64,000 nt of DNA from positions 682,001 to 746,000 of the forward strand of contig NZ_CP116899.1 in the NCBI RefSeq assembly GCF_030997045.1. The letters are read 5' to 3'. This document shows positions 25,149 to 32,749 of the stretch, in pieces; the first letter of the stretch is position 1, and every line of letters starts with the position of its first letter. Both the position numbers and the translations under genes were made by a program. The DNA comes from Microbulbifer sp. TB1203. GTDB lineage: Bacteria > Pseudomonadota > Gammaproteobacteria > Pseudomonadales > Cellvibrionaceae. The notes under the pieces are model-generated. The model saw only the letters and a program-made list of their open reading frames with translations, was not told the origin of the DNA and did no database searches.

Positions 25149-25787
25149 TCAGCCGTCCAGCAAGCTGCGCACGTAGTCTTGCAACGCCTGATCCTGCGCG
25201 TACTCAAAAAAACAGGCCTGGAAGCGCTCGCCGGTAACGGCGGTTTTGACCAGCTCCTGATCCAGCGCCCTGAGGCCTTCCATGTAGTCCTTGCACATGG
25301 CCGCCTTGACGCCGTTCAGGATGCCGGCGTTCTGCACCTGGCTCTCTTTGCGCTCCGGCGGGTAGCCCTGGCCCTTCTCGCCGGTGAAGGCTTTTTCGAA
25401 GATGTAGCGGCAGTTCAGCTCAGCGCCCCAACCGAAGCCCTTGGCGAAGGCCAGTGACAGGGCATTGCCGTTGTTGATCTGGGCGAACAGGTAGGCGTCG
25501 GAGGGGTCGATGCAGTAGCCGCAGACTACTCCCGGGTGGGCGTTGAGGGACATAAGCGCGCCCTGGCCGGTGCCGCAACCGCTGATAACAAAATCCACGG
25601 CTTTGGAGTTGAGCAGCAGGCCCGCCATGATGCCCAGGTGAATGTAAGTGAGGCGGTGGTCGTTGTCACCATCCATACCTACATTGAAAACCTGATGGCC
25701 CTGTTCCGCGGCCACGTTGTTCAGCTGTTCCAGCACAATAGGGTTCTTCGCCGCCTGGCTGAACTCGTTCATCAGTGCGATTTTCAT
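25149..25787 (-). CDS. RpiB/LacA/LacB-family sugar-phosphate isomerase
   Basis: 212 residues, longer than classical RpiB (~150) because of a C-terminal extension. The RpiB core is clear: MKIALMNEFSQAAKN, then VGMDGDNDHRLTYIHLGI and the active-site SGCGTGQGALMSLN (Cys as the expected catalytic base). The C-terminal extension (MCKDYMEGLRALDQELVKTAVTGERF) matches the longer subgroup seen in marine polysaccharide degraders. The substrate is probably a pentose or uronate-derived sugar phosphate; it cannot be set from sequence. It stands alone at the right edge of the defence island. Confidence 0.88.
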   Translation of the reverse strand: MKIALMNEFSQAAKNPIVLEQLNNVAAEQGHQVFNVGMDGDNDHRLTYIHLGIMAGLLLNSKAVDFVISGCGTGQGALMSLNAHPGVVCGYCIDPSDAYLFAQINNGNALSLAFAKGFGWGAELNCRYIFEKAFTGEKGQGYPPERKESQVQNAGILNGVKAAMCKDYMEGLRALDQELVKTAVTGERFQACFFEYAQDQALQDYVRSLLDG

Positions 25788-25903
25788 AATTCTCCTCGTT
25801 CCCCAAAAAAAAGAAATTGGCTTGGCTCAAGTGTGAGGACGAGAAGGTATCAGGAGTGAGGTGGTCAGTCCAATAGTGGTGGCATAGGAGTCAGCCGGGC
25901 GTT

Positions 25904-26947
25904 CTACGCCAACGGGTCCGCCTCCGCATCGTAAGGCAATTCCAGGATCTCCAGCTCCCGCCCATCCGCCAGCCGCAATTCCTCGCCGGTGGCGACCTTG
26001 CCGATGGTGAGTACCGCCAGCAGCTCGGTGCCGTGTTCGCTGCGGCAGGCCACCACCAGATTGCCGATGCTCTGTTCGCTTTCGCCATAGATTTCCAGCC
26101 CCGGGGCGGGGATTTCCCCGGAGGTGCAGCGGGCGCGATAGAGGCGGCGCTTGGCGGCGCCGCGGTATTGCATCCGCGCCACCACTTCCTGGCCGGTGTA
26201 GCAGCCTTTTTTGAAGCTTACGCCGCCGAGGAGATGCAGATTGGTCATCTGAGGGATAAACATTTCGCTGGTTTCGGCGTGCAGTTGGGGGATGCCCGCG
26301 GCTATTTGTTGTTGCAGCCAGTGGCAGTAGCCCGCCGGATCGGCCGACGCCGTCAGGCGTTGCCAGAGATTTGCGGATTCCTGTGTCGGTACCAGCAGGG
26401 CGACCTGTTGATCGCTCACCACCTGGGCGATGGCGCGCTCACCGCCGCAGTCGAATATCCGCAGTTCACCCTCCGTCAGGTCGTCCAGACCCAGCAGTTC
26501 CGACGCGCGGGCGGGCGCATTCCGTCCCTGCAGTCCCAGCCAGCGGACCCGGTCGCCGATATCCTGCAGTTCGGTTTTGAAGAAGACGGCGTATTTGCCC
26601 AGGGTGTCGCGGGCGATAGGCGCCAGATCCCGGGGCAGGCGGAGGAAAAATTCGCTGTGGGACAGTTTCAGTGCGCTGAAGGCGCTGATCATGCGGCCCT
26701 TGGGGTTGCAGTGGGCGCCGAGAGTGCTGTGGTTGTCCGGCAGGGTGACCAGATCGCAGGTGAGCTGGCCCTGGAGAAATTTCTGGCTGTCCGGGCCCTC
26801 GACGGAGACGGTGCCGAGGGGGCTCAGATCCACCAGGTGGAGGTCTGCCTCGGTGGCGGGGAAGTGGGCAGCGGGATTGGGGGTATCGACATCCTCCCAG
26901 ATGGCGCCTTCGGAACTGAGAAAATCCTGCCACTGACGTTGATCCAT
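25904..26947 (-). CDS. ygfZ: Folate-binding protein YgfZ (Fe-S repair)
   Basis: 347 residues from ATG 26947 (MDQRQWQDFLSSEGA). YgfZ uses folate to support assembly or repair of some iron-sulfur enzymes. The family-defining motif KGCYTGQEVVARMQYRG, with its essential Cys, is intact; the GcvT-like fold precedes it (LQGQLTCDLVTL). A longer frame to 27013 is rejected because it has no ribosome site. It is divergent from sdhE-ygfX, as in many gammaproteobacteria. Confidence 0.95.
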   Translation of the reverse strand: MDQRQWQDFLSSEGAIWEDVDTPNPAAHFPATEADLHLVDLSPLGTVSVEGPDSQKFLQGQLTCDLVTLPDNHSTLGAHCNPKGRMISAFSALKLSHSEFFLRLPRDLAPIARDTLGKYAVFFKTELQDIGDRVRWLGLQGRNAPARASELLGLDDLTEGELRIFDCGGERAIAQVVSDQQVALLVPTQESANLWQRLTASADPAGYCHWLQQQIAAGIPQLHAETSEMFIPQMTNLHLLGGVSFKKGCYTGQEVVARMQYRGAAKRRLYRARCTSGEIPAPGLEIYGESEQSIGNLVVACRSEHGTELLAVLTIGKVATGEELRLADGRELEILELPYDAEADPLA

Positions 26948-27082
26948 AGTTGCCACCTGCCATCGGGGGTTGTCTGAGGGTGGATTATTTTGGGGTGATG
27001 GGCGCTTTTTCAAGCCGCTTTTTCAGGTTCTTGGGGCCAGCGGGTATACTGCGCGGCATTCACTGTTGGTTGGAAGAGAAGT

Positions 27083-27328
27083 ATGGATCGCAACCGCCTG
27101 TTTTGGGCTAGCCGTCGCGGTATGCTGGAGTTGGATCTGGTGCTGCTGCCGTTTCTGGATAATGTCTACGATACCCTGGACGAGACCGACCAGCGGCGCT
27201 ATCAGCAGTTGCTGGAGTGCGAGGATCAGGACCTGTTCTCCTGGTTCCTGCGCCGCGAGGACCCGGATGATCCGGAGCTGCAGCGCATCGTGCAGGTGAT
27301 CCGTGACAACACCGGATTACAGCAGTAG
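27083..27328 (+). CDS. sdhE: FAD assembly factor SdhE
   Basis: 81 residues, the usual length. SdhE helps attach FAD covalently to the flavoprotein subunit of succinate dehydrogenase. The diagnostic RGMLELD is present (the conserved RGxxE), and the protein is helical and acidic. It overlaps ygfX by 26 nt and is divergent from ygfZ. Confidence 0.95.
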   Translation: MDRNRLFWASRRGMLELDLVLLPFLDNVYDTLDETDQRRYQQLLECEDQDLFSWFLRREDPDDPELQRIVQVIRDNTGLQQ

Positions 27329-27752
27329 TTATCCCGCTTATCTCGAAAGAAGCGCCCGGCTCACCTGCGCCGTGGCGCCCTCCCGCTTCCTGTTTGTCCT
27401 TCTGTTGCTGACTGCCGCACAGGCGTTGCTGCTGTTGTGGTGGTGTCGTTTGCCCTGGTTTCTGTTGTTGCCGGCGGCCCTGCTGGTGCTGGCCTATACG
27501 GCGTTTGAGTGGCGGGGACTGCGGCGTGTGCGGGGGCTGCTGAGCACCCGCGAGCGGCGCTGGTTCTGGCTGCAGGAAGACGGCGTCGAGCGGGAGGTCG
27601 AATTTTCCGGCGAGCTGGTGCTCTGGTCCTGGCTGATCGTGATCAACGGATGCGACCCGCGCGGGCGGCGGCTGCGGCTGGTGCTGGCGTGGGACTCTCT
27701 GGATGCCGATGACTGGCGGCGGTTGCTGGTGGCGCTGCGGTATTCGCGGTGA
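27303..27752 (+). CDS. ygfX: YgfX-like membrane protein
   Basis: 149 residues. Two adjacent transmembrane helices (about residues 27-65: FLFVLLLLTAAQALLLLWW and FLLLPAALLVLAYTAF) followed by a soluble domain (RRWFWLQEDGVEREV...) fit the YgfX (CptA/PF07254-like) pattern, and position after sdhE is characteristic. The E. coli protein is described as a toxin-like partner of SdhE; whether that holds here is not visible. The start is GTG at 27303, inside sdhE. Confidence 0.8.
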   Translation: MTTPDYSSSYPAYLERSARLTCAVAPSRFLFVLLLLTAAQALLLLWWCRLPWFLLLPAALLVLAYTAFEWRGLRRVRGLLSTRERRWFWLQEDGVEREVEFSGELVLWSWLIVINGCDPRGRRLRLVLAWDSLDADDWRRLLVALRYSR

Positions 27753-27753
27753 T

Positions 27754-27785
27754 ATGGGCAAAGCCCGCGCAGCGGGCGTGCCCAT
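27754..27785. terminator. Hairpin between ygfX and nadB
   Basis: ATGGGC...GCCCGC, GCA, GCGGGC...GCCCAT forms a long imperfect stem between two convergent genes. No T-tract follows on the plus strand. It probably serves as a bidirectional transcription stop. Confidence 0.6.
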
Positions 27786-27801
27786 CAATCTCAGCCCCCG
27801 G

Positions 27802-29409
27802 TCAGACAAACTGCCGCTGGTCGGCAAAGTTCTCCGGCACCAGGATGGTGTCCATCGCCAGCTCGCGCAGCTGAGGATAGTCGAGGGAGTAGTGCAGTCC
27901 GCGGCTCTCGCGGCGCTCCAGCGCCGAGCGGATGATCAGCTCGGAGACCAGGGCCAGGTTGCGCAGCTCGATCAAGTCGCTGGTGATCCGGTAGTTGGCG
28001 TAGAACTCGCGGATCTCCTGCTGCAGCAGCCTCACCCGGTGCTCGGCGCGCAGCAGGCGCTTGCGGGTGCGCACAATACCCACATAGTCCCACATAAAGC
28101 GGCGCAGCTCGTCCCAGTTGTGGGAGATCACCACATCCTCGTCCGAGTCGGTAACCCGCGAGGCGTCCCAGGCCGGCGCCGGGCGGGGCGGCTGCACCGA
28201 GTCGAGTACACCGTCGATATGCAGCGCCGCGGCGCGGGCGTACACCAGGCATTCCAGCAGTGAGTTGCTGGCCAGGCGGTTGGCGCCGTGCAGGCCGGTG
28301 AAGGTGGTTTCGCCGATGGCGTAGAGCTGGTCCAGGTCGGTGCGCCCGAACTGGTCCACCATCACCCCGCCGCAAGTGTAGTGGGCGGCGGGTACCACCG
28401 GAATCGGCTCCCGGGTCATGTCGATGCCATACTGCAGACAGTTGTTGTACACCGTGGGGAAGTGTTCGCGCACGAAGCTCCCGTCCTTGTGCGAGATATC
28501 CAGGTAGAGGCAGTCGGCCCCCAGGCGCTTCATTTCGTGGTCGATGGCGCGCGCGACGATATCCCGCGGCGCCAGCTCGCCGCGGGGATCGAAGTGGTGC
28601 ATAAAGCGGCTGCCATCGGGCAGCTTGAGCTGTGCACCTTCGCCGCGCAGGGCTTCGGTCACCAGCATCGCCTTGGCTTTGGGGTGGTAGAGGCAGGTGG
28701 GGTGGAACTGATTGAACTCCATGTTCGCCACCCGGCAGCCGGCGCGCCAGGCCATGGCGATGCCGTCACCGCTGGCGCCGTCCGGATTGCTGGTATAGAG
28801 ATAGGCCTTGCTGGCGCCGCCGGTGGCCAGCACCACGGCTCGGCCCTGGAACAGCTCCACCTCTTCACTCTGCTTGTTGTACACGTAGCACCCGGCGCAG
28901 CGGAAGCGGCCCTTCTGCGGGTCCGGCTGGCGGATCAGGTCGAGAGCGATATGGTGTTCGAAGCAGTCGATATTCTCCGCCGCGCGCACTCTGTCGATCA
29001 GGGTGCTGTGCACCGCGCGGCCGGTGGCGTCGGCGCTGTGGATGATGCGCCGGTGGCTGTGCCCGCCCTCCTTGGTGAGGTGGTAGTCGCCGCGCTCGCG
29101 GGTGAAGTCGACTCCCTGGTCGATCAGCCACTGGATCGCCGCCGCGCTGTTTTCCACCGTGAGACGCACCGCGTCCGGGTGGCAGAGTCCGGCGCCTGCG
29201 TCTAAGGTGTCAGCGATATGTGACTCCACCGAGTCCATCTCGTCCAGTACCGCGGCGATGCCGCCCTGGGCGAACCAGGTGGAGCCGTCCCGCAGACGCT
29301 GTTTGGACAGCAGGGCCACGCGGTGGCGCGCCGCCAGGTGCAGAGCCAGGGTGAGGCCCGCGGCGCCGCTGCCAATCACCAGTACGTCGTAGTTTGCCTG
29401 TTCGCTCAT
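27802..29409 (-). CDS. nadB: L-aspartate oxidase
   Basis: 535 residues, full length. It oxidises L-aspartate to iminoaspartate, the first step of de novo NAD synthesis. The N-terminal FAD Rossmann motif is DVLVIGSGAAGLTLALHLA. Other family features are the STWFAQGGIAAVLDE segment, SGDGIAMAWRAGCRVANMEF, the catalytic-loop HYTCGGVMVDQFGRTD and the helical C-terminus. It is divergent from rpoE with 164 bases between, the standard neighbour of the sigma-E operon in gammaproteobacteria. Confidence 0.97.
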   Translation of the reverse strand: MSEQANYDVLVIGSGAAGLTLALHLAARHRVALLSKQRLRDGSTWFAQGGIAAVLDEMDSVESHIADTLDAGAGLCHPDAVRLTVENSAAAIQWLIDQGVDFTRERGDYHLTKEGGHSHRRIIHSADATGRAVHSTLIDRVRAAENIDCFEHHIALDLIRQPDPQKGRFRCAGCYVYNKQSEEVELFQGRAVVLATGGASKAYLYTSNPDGASGDGIAMAWRAGCRVANMEFNQFHPTCLYHPKAKAMLVTEALRGEGAQLKLPDGSRFMHHFDPRGELAPRDIVARAIDHEMKRLGADCLYLDISHKDGSFVREHFPTVYNNCLQYGIDMTREPIPVVPAAHYTCGGVMVDQFGRTDLDQLYAIGETTFTGLHGANRLASNSLLECLVYARAAALHIDGVLDSVQPPRPAPAWDASRVTDSDEDVVISHNWDELRRFMWDYVGIVRTRKRLLRAEHRVRLLQQEIREFYANYRITSDLIELRNLALVSELIIRSALERRESRGLHYSLDYPQLRELAMDTILVPENFADQRQFV

Positions 29410-29475
29410 AGAGTTTTATTAGTGCTTGAGGGTCGCGTAGTATAGCGCCAATGTTACATTCGTCGATTTGGCCCG

Positions 29476-29504
29476 GAACTTATGCCCTACCACCAGTGTC
29501 TTGA
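29476..29504 (+). promoter_or_regulatory. Sigma-E-type promoter upstream of rpoE
   Basis: GAACTT at 29476-29481 and TCTTGA at 29499-29504 with a 17-bp spacer match the AlgU/RpoE consensus (GAACTT, 16-17 bp, TCTGA). This fits autoregulation of the operon. It lies 70 bases upstream of the rpoE ATG. Confidence 0.75.
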
Positions 29505-29573
29505 ACTGCACAGAATAAATGCTTGCGCCGTGGCGGCCGGTGGGTGCCGTAGCGTTTTGGCCGGGAGTAGGGG

Positions 29574-30188
29574 ATGACAGCGCAACAGGCGTCGCCGAGT
29601 GACCGCCAGTTGGTGGAGCGGGTACAGAAAGGGGACAAGCGCGCCTTCGACCTGCTGGTGCTGAAATACCAGCACAAGATACTCGCGGTAGTGAGCCGCT
29701 TTATCAAGGATCACAGCGAAGTGCAGGACGTCACCCAGGAGGCCTTTATCAAGGCCTACCGCGCCCTGGCCAACTTCCGTGGCGAGAGTGCCTTCTACAC
29801 CTGGATGTACCGAATCGCCATCAACACCGCGAAGAACCACCTGGTGTCCCGCAGCCGCCGCCCGCCATCCTCAGATGTGGACCTGGATGACGCCGAATAC
29901 TACTCCGGCGCCGACCTGCTGCGGGACAACGACACCCCGGAGAGCGAGCTGTTTCGCGACGAACTGGAAGCCGCGGTGCACGGGGCCATCCGCGCGCTGC
30001 CGGAGGACCTGCGCTCGGCGGTGACCCTGCGCGAGATGGAGGGGCTCAGTTACGAGGAGATCGCGGAGGTGATGAACTGCCCGGTGGGCACGGTGCGCTC
30101 GCGCATTTTCCGCGCCCGTGAGGCCATAGACCGCACGGTACAGGCGGTGCTGGCGGGGGAGCCGGAGACCTTGGGCGACCGCGGCTGA
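29574..30188 (+). CDS. rpoE: Extracytoplasmic sigma factor RpoE/AlgU
   Basis: 204 residues. Region 2 (DRQLVERVQKGDKRAFDLLV, then FIKDHSEVQDVTQEAFIKAY and FYTWMYRIAINTAKN) and region 4 (LREMEGLSYEEIAEVMNCP, VGTVRSRIFRARE) are typical. It directs the envelope-stress regulon and is held at the membrane by RseA until regulated proteolysis. It has its own sigma-E-type promoter and is followed by rseA, rseB and rseC. Confidence 0.97.
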   Translation: MTAQQASPSDRQLVERVQKGDKRAFDLLVLKYQHKILAVVSRFIKDHSEVQDVTQEAFIKAYRALANFRGESAFYTWMYRIAINTAKNHLVSRSRRPPSSDVDLDDAEYYSGADLLRDNDTPESELFRDELEAAVHGAIRALPEDLRSAVTLREMEGLSYEEIAEVMNCPVGTVRSRIFRAREAIDRTVQAVLAGEPETLGDRG

Positions 30189-30357
30189 ACACCTTGTTGG
30201 GGGGTTGTAAGAGGGTGGGGTTGGCCGGCGGATTTTCCAGCCTCGTGGAATCAAATATTTTCCGGATATAGAGAAACAATCGGCCGGGTCTCCGGTCATA
30301 ACTAACAACGGGTCCCGGCGCTTCCCGCGCCGGATTGTACAGAGAGGCTCAACCCCT

Positions 30358-31041
30358 ATGTCCCACGGGAATCATCAGGATCGTCTGAACGAATCGCTAT
30401 CGGCACTGATGGATGGCGAGGCCGGTGAACTGGAGCTGCAGCGTCTGCTGAAAGCCAGTGCGGCATCCAAAGAGGTGGGTGAACGCTGGTCCCGCTACCA
30501 GTTGGCCGCCAATGTGCTGCGCGGCGAGCGGGTGGTGTCGGTCGACCGCAGTTTGGCGGCGAATATCTCCGCCGCCATCGCACAGGAGGAGCCCCTGTCC
30601 CAATCGCACGGTGAGGGGAGCGCGGCGAATGCCCACGCGGCACGGGGCCGCTGGCGGCGCTCTCTGTCCCGCGGTGCAGTAGCCGCAACCGTGGCCCTTG
30701 CCGCCATCCTCGGCGTGCAACAGCTTTCCCAACCCCAGCCCGGCGGCGACTTGGTTGCCGGGGCCGAACGCCCCGAACAGCAGCCGGTGCAGTCCCTGCC
30801 ACAGCCCAGTGGCTTCTATGTTCCGACACCCAATACCCGTGCGGTGAGCACCGCGGCTCCGCGCCTGGTGCCCGACAACCCGGTCGCCGGCCAGGCTCAG
30901 CTCCACCAGGCACCCCCTCCCGAGCTGATGCGCCACCTGAACCGGGTGATGATCCAACACTCCGAGCAGGCCGCGCACATGGGCAGCCAGGGCATGGTGC
31001 CTTTTGCCCGTGCCACCTACGGCGAACAGAGCGGACAGTAG
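30358..31041 (+). CDS. rseA: Anti-sigma-E factor RseA/MucA
   Basis: 227 residues. The N-terminal cytoplasmic sigma-binding domain (LNESLSALMDGEAGELELQRLL, then VGERWSRYQLAANVLRGE) is followed by one transmembrane helix (about residues 102-120, AVAATVALAAILGVQQL) and a Pro/Gln-rich periplasmic part ending in an amphipathic stretch (ELMRHLNRVMIQHSEQ), as in MucA. It is the membrane-bound repressor cut by DegS/RseP-type proteases. Confidence 0.94.
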   Translation: MSHGNHQDRLNESLSALMDGEAGELELQRLLKASAASKEVGERWSRYQLAANVLRGERVVSVDRSLAANISAAIAQEEPLSQSHGEGSAANAHAARGRWRRSLSRGAVAATVALAAILGVQQLSQPQPGGDLVAGAERPEQQPVQSLPQPSGFYVPTPNTRAVSTAAPRLVPDNPVAGQAQLHQAPPPELMRHLNRVMIQHSEQAAHMGSQGMVPFARATYGEQSGQ

Positions 31042-31046
31042 CGGCG

Positions 31047-31994
31047 ATGCATTCTTTGGGATACATGCGAAAAGCCAACAGCGTGCTGTTGGCTTTGTTG
31101 TTACTGGTACCAGTCGCCCGCGCCAGCGAGGAACAGAGGCAACCGGAGGAATCGGAGCAACTGGAGCACTGGCTGGGCAAACTCTCGCGAGCAGTGACCG
31201 AATTGGAGTACCGCGGCCTGGTGACTTTCGAACACGCGGGAATGCTGGAGACCCTGCAGGTGGTGCACGCGGTGCGCAACGGCGAACAGATTGAGCGGGT
31301 GCGCTACCTGAGCGGTGAACCGCGCGAACTGGTCAGCCGCGGCTTCAGTGCAAACTGCCGGCGCGGGGACAACCCAATGGCGCGGGCCGCACTCTGGAGC
31401 AGAGCCGGGCAGGCAGAAGTTCAGAACGCCTATCAATTCTTTCTGCACGGTGAAGAGCGTATCGCCGACCGCGACACAGTGGTGATTGAAGCGCGGCCCC
31501 GCGACAAGCACCGTCTTGGTATGGTGGTCAGTCTGGACCGGGAGACGGGCCTGCCGCTGAAGTCCATGCTGGTGGGCGAGCAAGGCCGGGTGCTGGAGCG
31601 CTACCAGTTTGTACGGCTGGATCTCTCCCCTCTCCCTGAAAGCGCGCTGAAACCTCAGTCCGCCAGCGCTCGCCGGATCGACAACAGCGGCGCTTGCGCC
31701 ACGGCGCAGAGCCGCTGGCAACTGCGCTGGATACCCGACGGCTTCAAGTCCGTGGCCACCCACACATTGCCGGATGGAGACATGCTGGTGTTCAGCGATG
31801 GCCTCAGCGTCTTCAGCGTCTTCGTGCAGCAGCTGGGCCGGGAGCTGGAGTTCAAGGGACGCGCTATCCGCGGTGCTACCGTAGCTTATATGGATCGCCT
31901 CGAAGTGGACGACACCTCCTATACCGTGACCGTGGTGGGCGAGATTCCCGACGACACCGCGCGACTGCTGGCGCGCGCGGTGGTGTCCAAATGA
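31047..31994 (+). CDS. rseB: Sigma-E regulatory protein RseB/MucB
   Basis: 315 residues. A signal peptide (MRKANSVLLALLLLVPVARAS) is followed by the two-domain RseB fold: the large LolA-like domain (LSRAVTELEYRGLVTFEHAG, RVRYLSGEPRELV) and a smaller C-terminal domain (WQLRWIPDGFKSV, VVGEIPDDTARLLARAV). It protects RseA from cleavage in the periplasm. The start may be ATG 31047 or ATG 31065; the second gives a cleaner signal peptide. The stop overlaps the rseC start. Confidence 0.93.
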   Translation: MHSLGYMRKANSVLLALLLLVPVARASEEQRQPEESEQLEHWLGKLSRAVTELEYRGLVTFEHAGMLETLQVVHAVRNGEQIERVRYLSGEPRELVSRGFSANCRRGDNPMARAALWSRAGQAEVQNAYQFFLHGEERIADRDTVVIEARPRDKHRLGMVVSLDRETGLPLKSMLVGEQGRVLERYQFVRLDLSPLPESALKPQSASARRIDNSGACATAQSRWQLRWIPDGFKSVATHTLPDGDMLVFSDGLSVFSVFVQQLGRELEFKGRAIRGATVAYMDRLEVDDTSYTVTVVGEIPDDTARLLARAVVSK

Positions 31995-32440
31995 TCGAAG
32001 AGCGCGGCCGCATCGTGGCCGTTGAGGCGGACGCTGTGTGGGTGGAAACCATCCAGCGCAGCGGCTGCCACGGCTGTGCCGCGAAGCCCGGGTGTGGTAC
32101 TGGCCTACTGGAGGACTACTGGGCCAGGGCGTCGCGCATTCGTGTGACGCTCAACGGGCGCGACCCGGAGCACATTTCCCTCGATGACTCCGCTGTGATC
32201 GGCATTGCCGAAAGGACGCTGGCTGGCGGTGCGTTGCTGGTGTATCTCCTGCCTTTGATTTCGTTATTGCTGGCTGCACTGGCCGGAGAGAGGCTGGCCG
32301 GAGAAACCGGTGCCATTGCCGGAGCCGTGCTGGGTTTGATCGCCGGCGCTGTGCTGGTGCGCCTGTACAGTCGCGGCCACGCCGCCGATCCCGCCTTTGC
32401 CCCGCAGCTGCTGCATATCGAACCCGCTTCCCGCCACTGA
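31991..32440 (+). CDS. rseC: RseC/MucC family membrane protein
   Basis: 149 residues from ATG 31991, which overlaps the rseB stop. The cysteine motif (GCHGCAAKPGCGTG) and two transmembrane helices (about residues 77-97 and 105-120) are the RseC/MucC hallmarks. In Pseudomonas the next gene is mucD; here mucD begins 18.7 kb downstream. RseC is linked to redox systems such as SoxR reduction and may modulate sigma-E. Longer frames starting inside rseB are shadows. Confidence 0.93.
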   Translation: MIEERGRIVAVEADAVWVETIQRSGCHGCAAKPGCGTGLLEDYWARASRIRVTLNGRDPEHISLDDSAVIGIAERTLAGGALLVYLLPLISLLLAALAGERLAGETGAIAGAVLGLIAGAVLVRLYSRGHAADPAFAPQLLHIEPASRH

Positions 32441-32598
32441 CTTCTCTCCTTCACCGCATGGTGGATGCCACTGTCGCTCCATGCGTGGACTCTCTGCTGA
32501 TTCCTGCTATTTGAGGAACTCAGCGCCAAAATAACTGACGCCATGCTTTTTTTCGGGGCATCTTGCTTGACGGGTGCAACATATTGGTTCAACTTGAA

Positions 32599-32710
32599 TG
32601 ATAGCGCTACCAACTTATTGCGTCAGATTTATCCCCTGTTGTTTTCCACGCTATTCTCTATGCTTTTTTGTACACAAAGTTCAGAGAATCGGTTGGTGGT
32701 AGCGTTACCA
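32599..32710 (+). promoter_or_regulatory. Two xyl-box-like operators upstream of the xylanase
   Basis: TGATAGCGCTACCA at 32599-32612 and TGGTAGCGTTACCA at 32697-32710 are near-palindromes matching the TGGTAGCGCTA(A/C)CA operator of LacI-family regulators such as Xanthomonas XylR. The second is 40 bases upstream of the xylanase ATG. They indicate repression relieved by xylan-derived sugars. No LacI-type gene lies in this window. The rest of the 309-base gap holds no gene. Confidence 0.65.
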
Positions 32711-32749
32711 TATTAACTGACTAATAATATAAATAGGCAAGGTGGCCAA

